A stretch of 5,434 bases of DNA from Deltaproteobacteria bacterium (GTDB taxonomy: Bacteria > Desulfobacterota > Desulfovibrionia > Desulfovibrionales > Desulfovibrionaceae), in contig JAIRVN010000072.1 in assembly GCA_031253875.1 (NCBI GenBank), positions 1 to 5,434 of the forward strand. Direction: 5' to 3'. The notes under the pieces are model-generated. The model was not told where the DNA came from, searched no databases, and worked only from the letters and a program-made list of their open reading frames with translations. Both the position numbers and the translations under genes were made by a program. Positions 1-5,434 of the stretch are shown here, piece by piece. Positions within the stretch are counted from its first letter, which is position 1. Each line of letters begins with the position of its first letter.

Positions 1-548
1 GAGTGGATGGTGCACATCATACCGGTCGTGATGCCGAATTCGTTTTCAACCACCAGCGCGATGGGCGCGAGACAATTGGTGGTGCAGGACGCATTGGAAA
101 GCACATGGTGCTTTTGCGGGTCATACCGATCCTGGTTGACGCCCATGACTATGGTGAGGTCTTCGTCTTTGGCCGGAGCGGAAATAATAACTTTTTTCGC
201 GCCGTTATCAATATGGACGTGCGCGTCTTTGGCAGAGCGGAAAATGCCGGTTGATTCCACGACAATATCCGCGCCGTATTTGCCCCAGTCCAAATTTTTG
301 GGGTCGCGTTCGGCAAAGCAATGCACCTTCCAGTCCCCGACCTGCACGTTGCTGCCGTCGATGACCGCGTCGAAGGGAATATTCCCGTAGACGGAATCGT
401 ATTGCAGCAGGTGGAAGTTGGTTGCAGCATCCGCAAGATCGTTGAGCGCCACCACTTCCGCCTTGTCGCGATAGTGCTGGTAGAGTGCGCGGAAGACCTG
501 CCTGCCGATACGTCCAAAGCCGTTAATCGCTACTTTGACTGTGCTCAT
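1..548 (-). CDS. gap: Glyceraldehyde-3-phosphate dehydrogenase, type I (partial, C-terminus beyond left edge)
   Basis: This enzyme oxidises and phosphorylates glyceraldehyde 3-phosphate to 1,3-bisphosphoglycerate with NAD, in cytoplasmic glycolysis and, in reverse, gluconeogenesis. The first 182 residues are present out of about 330-340 usual for the family. The N-terminus begins MSTVKVAINGFGRIGR, the Rossmann nucleotide-binding loop (residues 9-16). Asp37 in the ALNDL segment (residues 34-38) is the acidic residue that normally favours NAD over NADP. ERDP (80-83) and ESTG (98-101) are family landmarks. The catalytic motif SNASCTTNCLAP lies at 151-162, with nucleophile Cys155. The ATG at 546-548 is preceded by a GAGGAG ribosome binding site (555-560, 6-nt spacer), which fixes the start. 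The reading frame is intact up to the left edge; the remaining catalytic-domain residues, including the active-site His, are outside the window. Identity is secure; which paralogue (glycolytic or gluconeogenic) cannot be told. Confidence 0.97.
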   Translation of the reverse strand, partial: MSTVKVAINGFGRIGRQVFRALYQHYRDKAEVVALNDLADAATNFHLLQYDSVYGNIPFDAVIDGSNVQVGDWKVHCFAERDPKNLDWGKYGADIVVESTGIFRSAKDAHVHIDNGAKKVIISAPAKDEDLTIVMGVNQDRYDPQKHHVLSNASCTTNCLAPIALVVENEFGITTGMMCTIH

Positions 549-570
549 GCGTCGCTCCTCTCGGGTTGGC

Positions 571-591
571 GCCCCTTGGTCGCTCCGGGGC
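571..591 (-). other. Small inverted repeat in the gap leader
   Basis: The arms GCCCC (571-575) and GGGGC (587-591) flank an 11-nt loop, which itself contains a possible GG/CC pair. It sits about 22 bases upstream of the gap start codon, ahead of the ribosome binding site. It may fold in the mRNA leader. A 5-bp GC repeat is common in GC-rich DNA, so no function is claimed. No recognisable sigma-70 promoter is visible in 549-662; a TTGACC hexamer (on the minus strand, near 601-606) has no AT-rich -10 at the right distance. Confidence 0.2.
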
Positions 592-604
592 AGGAAATGC
601 GGTC

Positions 605-652
605 AAAAAGAAAGGTCAGTGAAAACGCTACGTGATTCAGCACTTGCTGACC
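605..652 (-). terminator. Probable terminator downstream of galE
   Basis: Read on the minus strand after the galE stop, GGTCAG (652-647) pairs perfectly with CTGACC (619-614), and this is followed at once by the T-rich tract TTTCTTTTT (613-605). That is the order expected of an intrinsic terminator. The weakness is the 27-nt interval between the arms, which is long for a terminator loop, although smaller internal pairings (for example GTG with CAC) could shorten it. It starts 10 nt beyond the galE stop and would separate galE from gap transcripts, at least partly. Confidence 0.5.
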
Positions 653-662
653 GTTTAGTCTA

Positions 663-1700
663 TCAGACCGTATTGGACATTTCAAGTGAAGCGTCGGAGG
701 AAGATCCCGTGTATGCCGCCCGGCGTTGTTCCCACGCCCATGCTGTGCGCACGATGCTGTCAAGTTCCGCGAATTTCGGTTGCCAGCCGAGTTCATGCAG
801 AGCTTTGCGGGCGTCGCCCACCAGGCTTGGAGGATCGCCGGGACGCCTGGGCGCTTTTTTTACGGCAACGTTGCGTCCTGTCGCGGTCCGGGCGCAGTCA
901 ATGACCTCCTGCACCGAATAGCCTTGTCCGTTGCCGAGGTTGAACGAGCTGTTTTCCTCTCCGGCAAAGAGGCGTTCAAGCGCCAGGATATGCGCATCCG
1001 CGAGATCGCACACATGGATGTAGTCCCGAACGCAGGTGCCGTCCCGGGTTTCGTAATCCGTGCCGAAGATACGGACTGTCCTTTGTTCGTCAAGCGCGGC
1101 CTGCAAGACCAGGGGAATGAGATGGGTTTCCGGTTCGTGCCATTCGCCTATGTCCGCCCGCCATTCCGCGGGGACTGCTCCGGCTGCGTTGAAGTAGCGC
1201 AGGGCGCTGTAGCCCAGGCCATATGCGCCCGCAAAATCCTGGAGCATCCATTCCACATTCAGCTTTGTCCGGCCATAGGGATTGATGGGCGCCTGCGGAT
1301 GGCTTTCCTCGAGAGGGAGTTTTTCCGGAACGCCGTAGGTGGCGCAGGTGGAGGAAAAAATGCAATGCCGCACCTCATGGTCACGCATGCACTCAAGAAG
1401 ATTGAGCGTATTCGCCACATTATTGCGATAATACTTCGCCGGGTCGCTGACGGATTCTCCCACGCAGGCAAAGGCCGCAAAATGCATGACTCCGGCGATG
1501 GCGTTCGAGGCGAACAGTGCATCCAGGGCGGCGCGATCAGCCAAATCGCCGAGCACGTGGCGGCCGAAGCGCAAAAATTCCGCGTGCCCGGTGGACAGAT
1601 TGTCGAACACCAGGACGTCATACTGTGCGTTGTGCAGGGCCAGGGCCGCATGAGCGCCGATATAGCCGGCGCCGCCGACAACAAGAATGGTTTTCCCCAT
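663..1700 (-). CDS. galE: UDP-glucose 4-epimerase GalE
   Basis: GalE interconverts UDP-glucose and UDP-galactose using tightly bound NAD, supplying UDP-galactose for lipopolysaccharide or exopolysaccharide and linking galactose to glycolysis (Leloir pathway). The 345-residue protein is close to the usual 330-340. It is an extended short-chain dehydrogenase/reductase. The NAD loop GGAGYIG is at residues 9-15 and HFAAF at 73-77. SSTCATYG is at 116-123, where Thr118 aligns by eye with the catalytic Ser/Thr (Ser124 in the E. coli enzyme). The catalytic YGRTK is at 142-146 (Tyr142, Lys146). RYFNAAGA is at 168-175. The GalE-typical stretch GTDYETRDGTCVRDYIHV is at 213-230, and RRPGDP at 285-290. 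The ATG at 1698-1700 has GAGGG upstream (1709-1713, 8-nt spacer) and leads straight into the first beta strand. The last 15 or so residues (after EQRRAAY) are Ser-rich and look like an extra tail. A strong hairpin lies upstream, so it probably has its own promoter, though none is recognisable. Confidence 0.95.
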   Translation of the reverse strand: MGKTILVVGGAGYIGAHAALALHNAQYDVLVFDNLSTGHAEFLRFGRHVLGDLADRAALDALFASNAIAGVMHFAAFACVGESVSDPAKYYRNNVANTLNLLECMRDHEVRHCIFSSTCATYGVPEKLPLEESHPQAPINPYGRTKLNVEWMLQDFAGAYGLGYSALRYFNAAGAVPAEWRADIGEWHEPETHLIPLVLQAALDEQRTVRIFGTDYETRDGTCVRDYIHVCDLADAHILALERLFAGEENSSFNLGNGQGYSVQEVIDCARTATGRNVAVKKAPRRPGDPPSLVGDARKALHELGWQPKFAELDSIVRTAWAWEQRRAAYTGSSSDASLEMSNTV

Positions 1701-1712
1701 GCCAAGAACCCT

Positions 1713-1725
1713 CGTCAGCCTGACG
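1713..1725. promoter_or_regulatory. Perfect 6-bp inverted repeat overlapping the galE ribosome binding site
   Basis: CGTCAG and CTGACG flank a single central C. The left end touches the galE Shine-Dalgarno (1709-1713). A one-base loop cannot form a full hairpin, so as DNA it would suit a small dimeric regulator, or as RNA a 4-bp stem that might mask the ribosome binding site. A chance 12-base palindrome is expected about once in a window of this size, so the evidence is its position only. Confidence 0.2.
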
Positions 1726-1737
1726 CATGGATGAACA

Positions 1738-1778
1738 CGTCCCCAGGCCTCCCGCAGGCGTGCGGGGGCCTGGGGACG
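1738..1778 (-). terminator. Strong hairpin 9 nt after the chemoreceptor stop, likely transcription end
   Basis: The left side of the stem is 1738-1756 and the right side 1761-1778, with a GGCG tetraloop at 1757-1760. Twelve base pairs (cgtCCCCAGGCC with its complement), then one bulged T at 1750, then six more pairs (CCCGCA with TGCGGG) give 18 pairs in 41 nt, which is far beyond chance. It lies directly downstream of the chemoreceptor gene on the minus strand. The flank that follows on that strand reads TGTTCATCC, not a run of T, so it is not a classical intrinsic terminator. It could be a U-tract-poor terminator or an mRNA 3'-end stabiliser. The plus-strand flank also lacks a T run. Confidence 0.6.
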
Positions 1779-1787
1779 CGCACAAGC

Positions 1788-4202
1788 CTAGCGCAGGCGT
1801 TCCATGACGCTTTTGAGCTGTTGGGCCGTTTTCGCAAGATCCTGCACCGCGCTGGAGGCCTGTTCCATGCCGCCGGCGGTTTCCGCCACGATGCGGCTGA
1901 CGTCGTCCAGAGCATGGTTGATTTCTTCCGAGGTCGCGCTCTGTTCTTCCGCCGCTGTGGCAATGGACGCCACAACGCTGGAATTTGACGACGCAAGTTC
2001 CACGATCTCCTGCAGGGCCCGGCCCGAAGCATTGGCGAGTTCCGTGGCTTCGCCGATGTTCTTCACCGCGTTCGTTACTTCGCTTATGTTCGTGCGGGCG
2101 GAGTTCTGGATGGCCTGGATGTTGCCGCCCACCTCGTGGGTGGCGTTCATGGTCTTTTCCGCCAGTTTGCGCACTTCGTCGGCCACAACCGCGAAGCCGC
2201 GTCCGGCTTCGCCGGCGCGAGCGGCTTCAATGGCCGCGTTCAAGGCCAGCAGGTTGGTCTGATCCGCGATATCGGAAATAACGTTCATCACGCCGCCGAT
2301 GCTTTCCGCCTGTTGCCCGAGTCCCTTCATGTTGTCCTGCAAACCGAGCGCCACGGTATTTACGCCGTTGATGGATTGCACGACCTTGTTCACAAGTTCG
2401 GAACCGTTGTCCGCCTTTTTGCGGGTCTCCTCGCTCTGCTCGGAGGCATGCCCCGCGTTGCGCGCCACTTCAAGCACGGTGGAGTTCATTTCATTCATGG
2501 CCGTGGCGGTGGCTTCCACACGATCACGCTGCATTTCTGCTCCGCGGCTCACCTCTTCCACCTGGGCGGAAAGTTCTTCGGACGCCGCGGCCACGCGATC
2601 GGCTATTTCCATGGCCTCGTGCGCCACCTGCAGCATGGTGGTCTGGGCGTTTCTCACCTGCGTCACATCGGTCAGGATTTCCATGAAACCCTCGGCCTTG
2701 CCCGCCAGATTGCGTAAGGGCACGGCATTCACTGTAAGTTCGATTTTTTCCTTGCCGAGCACGGCATAAGTGTCCCCGGAAGCCGTCTTGTCCGACTTCA
2801 GGGCATTCCGCCCGAAACATTCGCGTTCATTGCAGGCCGGGGTTTTGAAAAGATCGCCGCAGGCTTTGCCGACCGCATTGCCGCCAAGCGCCCGTTGCGC
2901 CGCGCTGTTCAGGAAGCGAAGCGAACATGCGCCGTCCCCGCTTGTGATGGCCGTGGGCATGGCGTCCAGCACGGCGGTGTAAGCGTCGCCCACGCTGTTG
3001 ATGCAGCCTGTCAGATCCGCGAAGCTGCCTTGGAATTGCTTTAAATCAAAACGCGCCCGAAAATTGCCGATGGCAATGTCGTTGGCCAGCGTACGTCCCT
3101 GGGTCGTGACATGGGTGAGCACCTCGGGGATCAGCTTCATATTTTCAACCATATCACCTATTTCGCCCTTTTCGCGGGCCGTGATCTGATAGCTGAAATT
3201 CCCGTCGGCGACAGCTTTGGCAAAGGCGCCCAGCTCTTTCAGCACCTTGATCAGTCCCAGGATGATAAAGAGGGCGAACAGCACGCCCGCGGCAACGCCG
3301 ACGGCGCCGACCGCCGTAAGCGCCTTCTCGGCTTGGGCATTGCTCGCCTGGAGAGCAGGGCCGATGGTGTCCATATCTTGTTCGGATCGTTCCACGTAGC
3401 CCAAAAAACTCTGGCGCAGCTCCTCGCCCAGGGCGTCCATCCGGCGTTGCGCTTCGAGACCTTCCTGGATAAATTTCCTGACGGTTTTAAACCCTGCGGC
3501 ATAGTCGGCATAGTGTTTATACAGCCTGGCAAAAATGGCCCTGTTTTCTTCCGCGACTATCGCCTGTTCCATCTTTTTCAGCGCCCCGCCAAGCTCGACA
3601 ATGTTTTGTTCCGCCTTGACCGCAGAAGGCTCAAGATAAATATCCGTGTAGTGCCGCACCCAGACGCGCGCAGCGCCGAAACTGGTATATGCCGCATCAA
3701 TAGGTGTAAGCAAACTGATATTATTGACTTTATGCGCTCCTTCCGACATTTCGCTCAAGCTGTCGTCTATCGCCTGTCCCAGTTGCGTCAGCGGGCCGTC
3801 AACCTGACTGGTCGCCGTACTCAGCTTTTGCTGCATCACTTCAGAAAGTTGCATGATTTGCTTGATTTGCGCTATCTGCGTGTCCAGCACAGCCTGTTCT
3901 TTGGGATCGTTCTCCAGACTTTTCGCCTTCGCCAGATAGGTGTTAAGGGCGCGATCCATAAGGCGGTTCGCCTCTTTTATATGCGCCTCGTCAAGATTAA
4001 GCCGAAAGCGGCTGAACTGATCTTGCATGCCGCGCACACGCGAGAAAGCCGCGTTGGAGGCAACCGCGGTTCTTGCCTGGATCCGGTAGACGGCAAAACC
4101 ATCCGAGGCTTCGTGCAGCTTCAGATAGCTCATGATTGTCACGGCGATCAGCAGACAGATCATCAGCAAAAAGCCGATAATGACTCTATATTTTGTCGTC
4201 AT
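1788..4202 (-). CDS. Methyl-accepting chemotaxis protein with helical periplasmic sensor, HAMP and PAS domains
   Basis: This is a transmembrane chemoreceptor that would signal through CheW and CheA to the flagellar motor. It has 804 residues. TM1 is at about 7-26; a periplasmic region of about 270 residues (27-295), rich in predicted helix, comes next; TM2 is at about 297-319. A HAMP domain (about 316-365, with [10 protein letters not shown] and [10 protein letters not shown]) is followed by a second HAMP-like segment (about 366-403, [11 protein letters not shown]). A PAS domain (about 405-518, [10 protein letters not shown] to [13 protein letters not shown]) carries Cys448, Cys457 and Cys462. 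The signalling domain (about 530-804) has the conserved hairpin tip [20 protein letters not shown] (647-666), then [18 protein letters not shown] to residue 684. There is no C-terminal CheR-docking pentapeptide (it ends VMERLR). The ATG at 4200-4202 is chosen because it puts TM1 at the N-terminus and has GGGGA 9 nt upstream (4212-4216). The frame stays open to a TTG at 4269-4271, but that extension adds 23 polar residues. The ligand cannot be told from sequence. Confidence 0.96.
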   Translation of the reverse strand: MTTKYRVIIGFLLMICLLIAVTIMSYLKLHEASDGFAVYRIQARTAVASNAAFSRVRGMQDQFSRFRLNLDEAHIKEANRLMDRALNTYLAKAKSLENDPKEQAVLDTQIAQIKQIMQLSEVMQQKLSTATSQVDGPLTQLGQAIDDSLSEMSEGAHKVNNISLLTPIDAAYTSFGAARVWVRHYTDIYLEPSAVKAEQNIVELGGALKKMEQAIVAEENRAIFARLYKHYADYAAGFKTVRKFIQEGLEAQRRMDALGEELRQSFLGYVERSEQDMDTIGPALQASNAQAEKALTAVGAVGVAAGVLFALFIILGLIKVLKELGAFAKAVADGNFSYQITAREKGEIGDMVENMKLIPEVLTHVTTQGRTLANDIAIGNFRARFDLKQFQGSFADLTGCINSVGDAYTAVLDAMPTAITSGDGACSLRFLNSAAQRALGGNAVGKACGDLFKTPACNERECFGRNALKSDKTASGDTYAVLGKEKIELTVNAVPLRNLAGKAEGFMEILTDVTQVRNAQTTMLQVAHEAMEIADRVAAASEELSAQVEEVSRGAEMQRDRVEATATAMNEMNSTVLEVARNAGHASEQSEETRKKADNGSELVNKVVQSINGVNTVALGLQDNMKGLGQQAESIGGVMNVISDIADQTNLLALNAAIEAARAGEAGRGFAVVADEVRKLAEKTMNATHEVGGNIQAIQNSARTNISEVTNAVKNIGEATELANASGRALQEIVELASSNSSVVASIATAAEEQSATSEEINHALDDVSRIVAETAGGMEQASSAVQDLAKTAQQLKSVMERLR

Positions 4203-4312
4203 AATAACAGTTCCCCGATAAAATTGTGATGCCAACAGGCGGGCCTGCAGCGTACAGTCGGCGTTGCACAAAGATTCGCTCCGGGCTTTGCGCTCAAGTA
4301 TGCAGATTGGTT

Positions 4313-4327
4313 ACACTGTACATGTGT
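4313..4327. promoter_or_regulatory. Short dyad ACAC-N7-GTGT around a TGTACA core
   Basis: ACAC (4313-4316) and GTGT (4324-4327) flank TGTACAT, which contains the palindrome TGTACA. The outer and inner symmetries are offset by half a base, so it is not one clean operator. It lies about 110 bp upstream of the chemoreceptor start. It could be a regulator site, but it is short enough to be chance. Confidence 0.15.
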
Positions 4328-4371
4328 TGCGCGTCAAGCCCCGCGCCGGTACAATTCCGCCGGAGAGCCTT

Positions 4372-4400
4372 GCCGCACATCCAGGCACAAGAGCCGCACA
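4372..4400. repeat. Direct repeat GCCGCACA, two copies 21 bp apart
   Basis: Identical octamers are at 4372-4379 and 4393-4400. The 21-bp start-to-start distance is two DNA helical turns, so both copies face the same side, as is seen with paired activator sites. An 8-base repeat within a few hundred bases can also occur by chance. Confidence 0.25.
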
Positions 4401-4455
4401 GCATCATCGGCATCCGGCGCAATACGTTTAGGGTGCATCCCTCGCAAACACCACG

Positions 4456-4469
4456 TGATCTTTTCATCA
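4456..4469. promoter_or_regulatory. Inverted repeat TGAT-N6-ATCA upstream of the fadL-like gene
   Basis: TGAT (4456-4459) and ATCA (4466-4469) flank CTTTTC. It resembles half-sites of the CRP/FNR superfamily, but the FNR consensus has a 4-base spacer and the CRP consensus has different arms, so it fits neither. It lies about 28 bp upstream of the TTGACA hexamer, a plausible place for an activator. Confidence 0.2.
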
Positions 4470-4496
4470 ATTGCCAACCAAAAGTCCGACAGCTCC

Positions 4497-4525
4497 TTGA
4501 CAAAGTCGTTCCATTATGCCATTTC
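4497..4525 (+). promoter_or_regulatory. Possible sigma-70 promoter for the fadL-like gene
   Basis: A perfect -35 hexamer TTGACA occupies 4497-4502. At 17 bp the -10 position reads CATTTC (4520-4525), a poor match to TATAAT. GATACT at 4531-4536 is a better -10 but is too far from this -35. A start of transcription near 4532 would leave a leader of roughly 50 bases. Confidence 0.3.
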
Positions 4526-4584
4526 GCGGTGATACTGGGTGGTGACTTCCTGCCCTTCTGACCGCTAAACCCTGCGAGAATAGT

Positions 4585-5434
4585 ATGCCGAATCTGCGTT
4601 TTTTGTGCCTGCCCCTCCTGTTGCTTCTCATGAGTTCCAACGCCTTTGCGGAAGGCTTTGCCTTGACCGAATGGAGCGCCCGCGGTCTGAGCCTTGCCGG
4701 TGGCCTGGTGGCCAGGGCGGATGACGCCTCCGCCGTGGCATACAACCCGGCGGGCATCACCCAACTGCCCGGCGTGCATCTGATGGGCGGCATGAGCCTG
4801 ATCACGCCCTACGGCCAAATCGAATCGCGGGATGCCGCCGGGAGGACACGCGTCACCTTTACCAACCCGGGAGCCTGGTTCCCGCCGCACATGTACGCCA
4901 CCTGGCAGCTCAACGACGACTGGTGGCTGGGCTTCGGCCTCTTTTCCCGCTTCGGCCTGGGCAACCAGTACCCTTCCAACTGGCCGGGCCAGTACGCCGT
5001 CTACAATGTCGGCCTGCAGACCGTTTCCGCCAATCCCGTCATCGCCTACAAGGTCAATGACTGGCTCTCGCTCGCCGTGGGCGCGGAACTCATGTATTTG
5101 AATATCTTTTTGGAAAGCAAAATTGCACCAATCACCCTTCCCGGACAGCTTGCGCCGTTCAGCCGTCTGGAAAACGACATGAACCTGGAAGGCACAGGCT
5201 TTGGCGTGGGCATGAACGCCGCAGTCCATATCCGTTTCAATGAGCAGTGGTCCGCCGGGTTGACCTACCGCAGCCAGGTGACGCAGAACGTGTACGGAAG
5301 AGTCAAGTACGGCAGACAAGACCAGGCTACTCCACTTGGTCCCGGGAGGAGCCTGCCCGCCTTCCTGGATTCCAACGCCAACGCCACGGTACAGCTTCCC
5401 GACTCCGCCGCCCTGGCCGTCATGTGGAAACCTC
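4585..5434 (+). CDS. FadL/OmpP1-family outer-membrane transport protein (partial, C-terminus beyond right edge)
   Basis: FadL-family proteins are 14-stranded outer-membrane beta barrels that let long-chain fatty acids or other hydrophobic compounds cross the outer membrane through a lateral opening. The first 283 residues are seen, of roughly 400-450 usual. A signal peptide (LRFLCLPLLLLLM core, cleavage likely after SNAFA, residue 22) leads to EGFALTEWSARGLSLAGG. ADDASAVAYNPAGITQL (45-61) follows, containing the NPA motif (54-56) that is diagnostic of the N-terminal hatch. Alternating, aromatic-rich beta segments follow, such as WWLGFGLFSRFGLG (113-126), LSLAVGAELMYLNIFLE (161-177) and WSAGLTYRSQV (222-232). 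The ATG at 4585-4587 starts the signal peptide; in-frame TGA at 4543-4545 and the absence of another ATG, GTG or TTG between them fix it. The ribosome binding site (GCGAGA) is weak. The substrate cannot be deduced. Confidence 0.93.
   Translation, partial: MPNLRFLCLPLLLLLMSSNAFAEGFALTEWSARGLSLAGGLVARADDASAVAYNPAGITQLPGVHLMGGMSLITPYGQIESRDAAGRTRVTFTNPGAWFPPHMYATWQLNDDWWLGFGLFSRFGLGNQYPSNWPGQYAVYNVGLQTVSANPVIAYKVNDWLSLAVGAELMYLNIFLESKIAPITLPGQLAPFSRLENDMNLEGTGFGVGMNAAVHIRFNEQWSAGLTYRSQVTQNVYGRVKYGRQDQATPLGPGRSLPAFLDSNANATVQLPDSAALAVMWKP

Larger units (their letters stand above)
4203..4584. other. Divergent intergenic region between the chemoreceptor and fadL-like gene (382 bp)
   Basis: No convincing gene is present. 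Plus-strand frame 4226-4561 is open, but its product (many Arg, Cys and Pro, no recognisable motif) and lack of a ribosome binding site argue against it. The region should contain the start signals of both flanking genes. It holds a TTGACA hexamer facing fadL and three short repeats listed separately. No sigma-28 or sigma-54 promoter with both conserved elements was found on either strand, and no tRNA or riboswitch-like fold was recognised. Confidence 0.6.

Noticed and set aside
726..1988. 420-codon open frame on the plus strand, antisense to galE and the end of the chemoreceptor gene
   Set aside because: It runs across the gene boundary, its product has no recognisable domain, and the opposite strand carries two clear protein families. 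Long antisense frames arise readily from GC-biased codon use.
3111..4229. 372-codon plus-strand frame antisense to the chemoreceptor N-terminal half
   Set aside because: Its His-, Gln- and Arg-rich product resembles a mirror of helical coding sequence and no family motif is seen; the minus strand is clearly coding.
4220..4240. Sigma-54-like TTGGCAT on the minus strand just upstream of the chemoreceptor gene
   Set aside because: The -24 GG element is present, but the position of the required -12 GC reads TT, so it does not fit the consensus.
4203..4271. Upstream TTG start that would lengthen the chemoreceptor by 23 residues
   Set aside because: It would place a polar, non-conserved stretch before TM1; the ATG at 4200-4202 has its own ribosome binding site and the normal receptor N-terminus.
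4226..4561. 111-codon plus-strand frame filling the intergenic region
   Set aside because: There is no ribosome binding site, composition is erratic, no motif is seen, and it would occupy the expected promoter region of fadL.
4294..5319. 341-codon minus-strand frame antisense to the FadL-like gene and the intergenic region
   Set aside because: The plus strand encodes a signal peptide, the NPA motif and barrel strands. The antisense product has no domain and straddles coding and non-coding DNA.
1..5434. CRISPR array, insertion sequence, tRNA, phage or defence genes
   Set aside because: I saw no regularly spaced repeats, transposase or integrase motifs, cloverleaf folds or defence-family proteins; all long coding sequence is explained by four housekeeping or sensory genes.

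Overview
The window looks like ordinary chromosomal DNA from a moderately GC-rich Gram-negative bacterium. The style of the chemoreceptor (HAMP, then a second HAMP-like stretch, then a PAS domain with clustered cysteines, then the signalling hairpin) is one I associate with sulfate-reducing Desulfovibrio-type bacteria (Desulfobacterota). That assignment is an inference from family resemblance, not proven by a marker gene. The FadL-type porin confirms an outer membrane.

Layout: three genes on the minus strand followed by one on the plus strand. (1) Positions 1-548, minus: the N-terminal 182 residues of a type I glyceraldehyde-3-phosphate dehydrogenase, running off the left edge. (2) 549-662: its leader, plus a probable terminator of the next gene. 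(3) 663-1700, minus: complete UDP-glucose 4-epimerase, galE. (4) 1701-1787: a short gap with an 18-bp-stem hairpin just after the chemoreceptor stop and a small perfect palindrome at the galE ribosome binding site. (5) 1788-4202, minus: a complete 804-residue membrane-bound methyl-accepting chemotaxis protein. (6) 4203-4584: a 382-bp divergent intergenic region with no convincing gene. (7) 4585-5434, plus: the N-terminal 283 residues of a FadL/OmpP1-family outer-membrane protein, running off the right edge.

The genes do not form one obvious pathway. Gap (central glycolysis/gluconeogenesis) and GalE (UDP-sugar supply for surface polysaccharide or galactose use) are both carbon-metabolism enzymes in tandem, but a probable terminator lies between them. 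The chemoreceptor and the FadL-like porin are divergent neighbours that could share a control region.

I found no CRISPR, mobile element, tRNA, rRNA or phage signature, and no evidence of a previously undescribed multi-gene system. The points most worth a second look are the sensory architecture of the chemoreceptor, especially its cysteine-bearing PAS domain, and the non-coding structures between genes.
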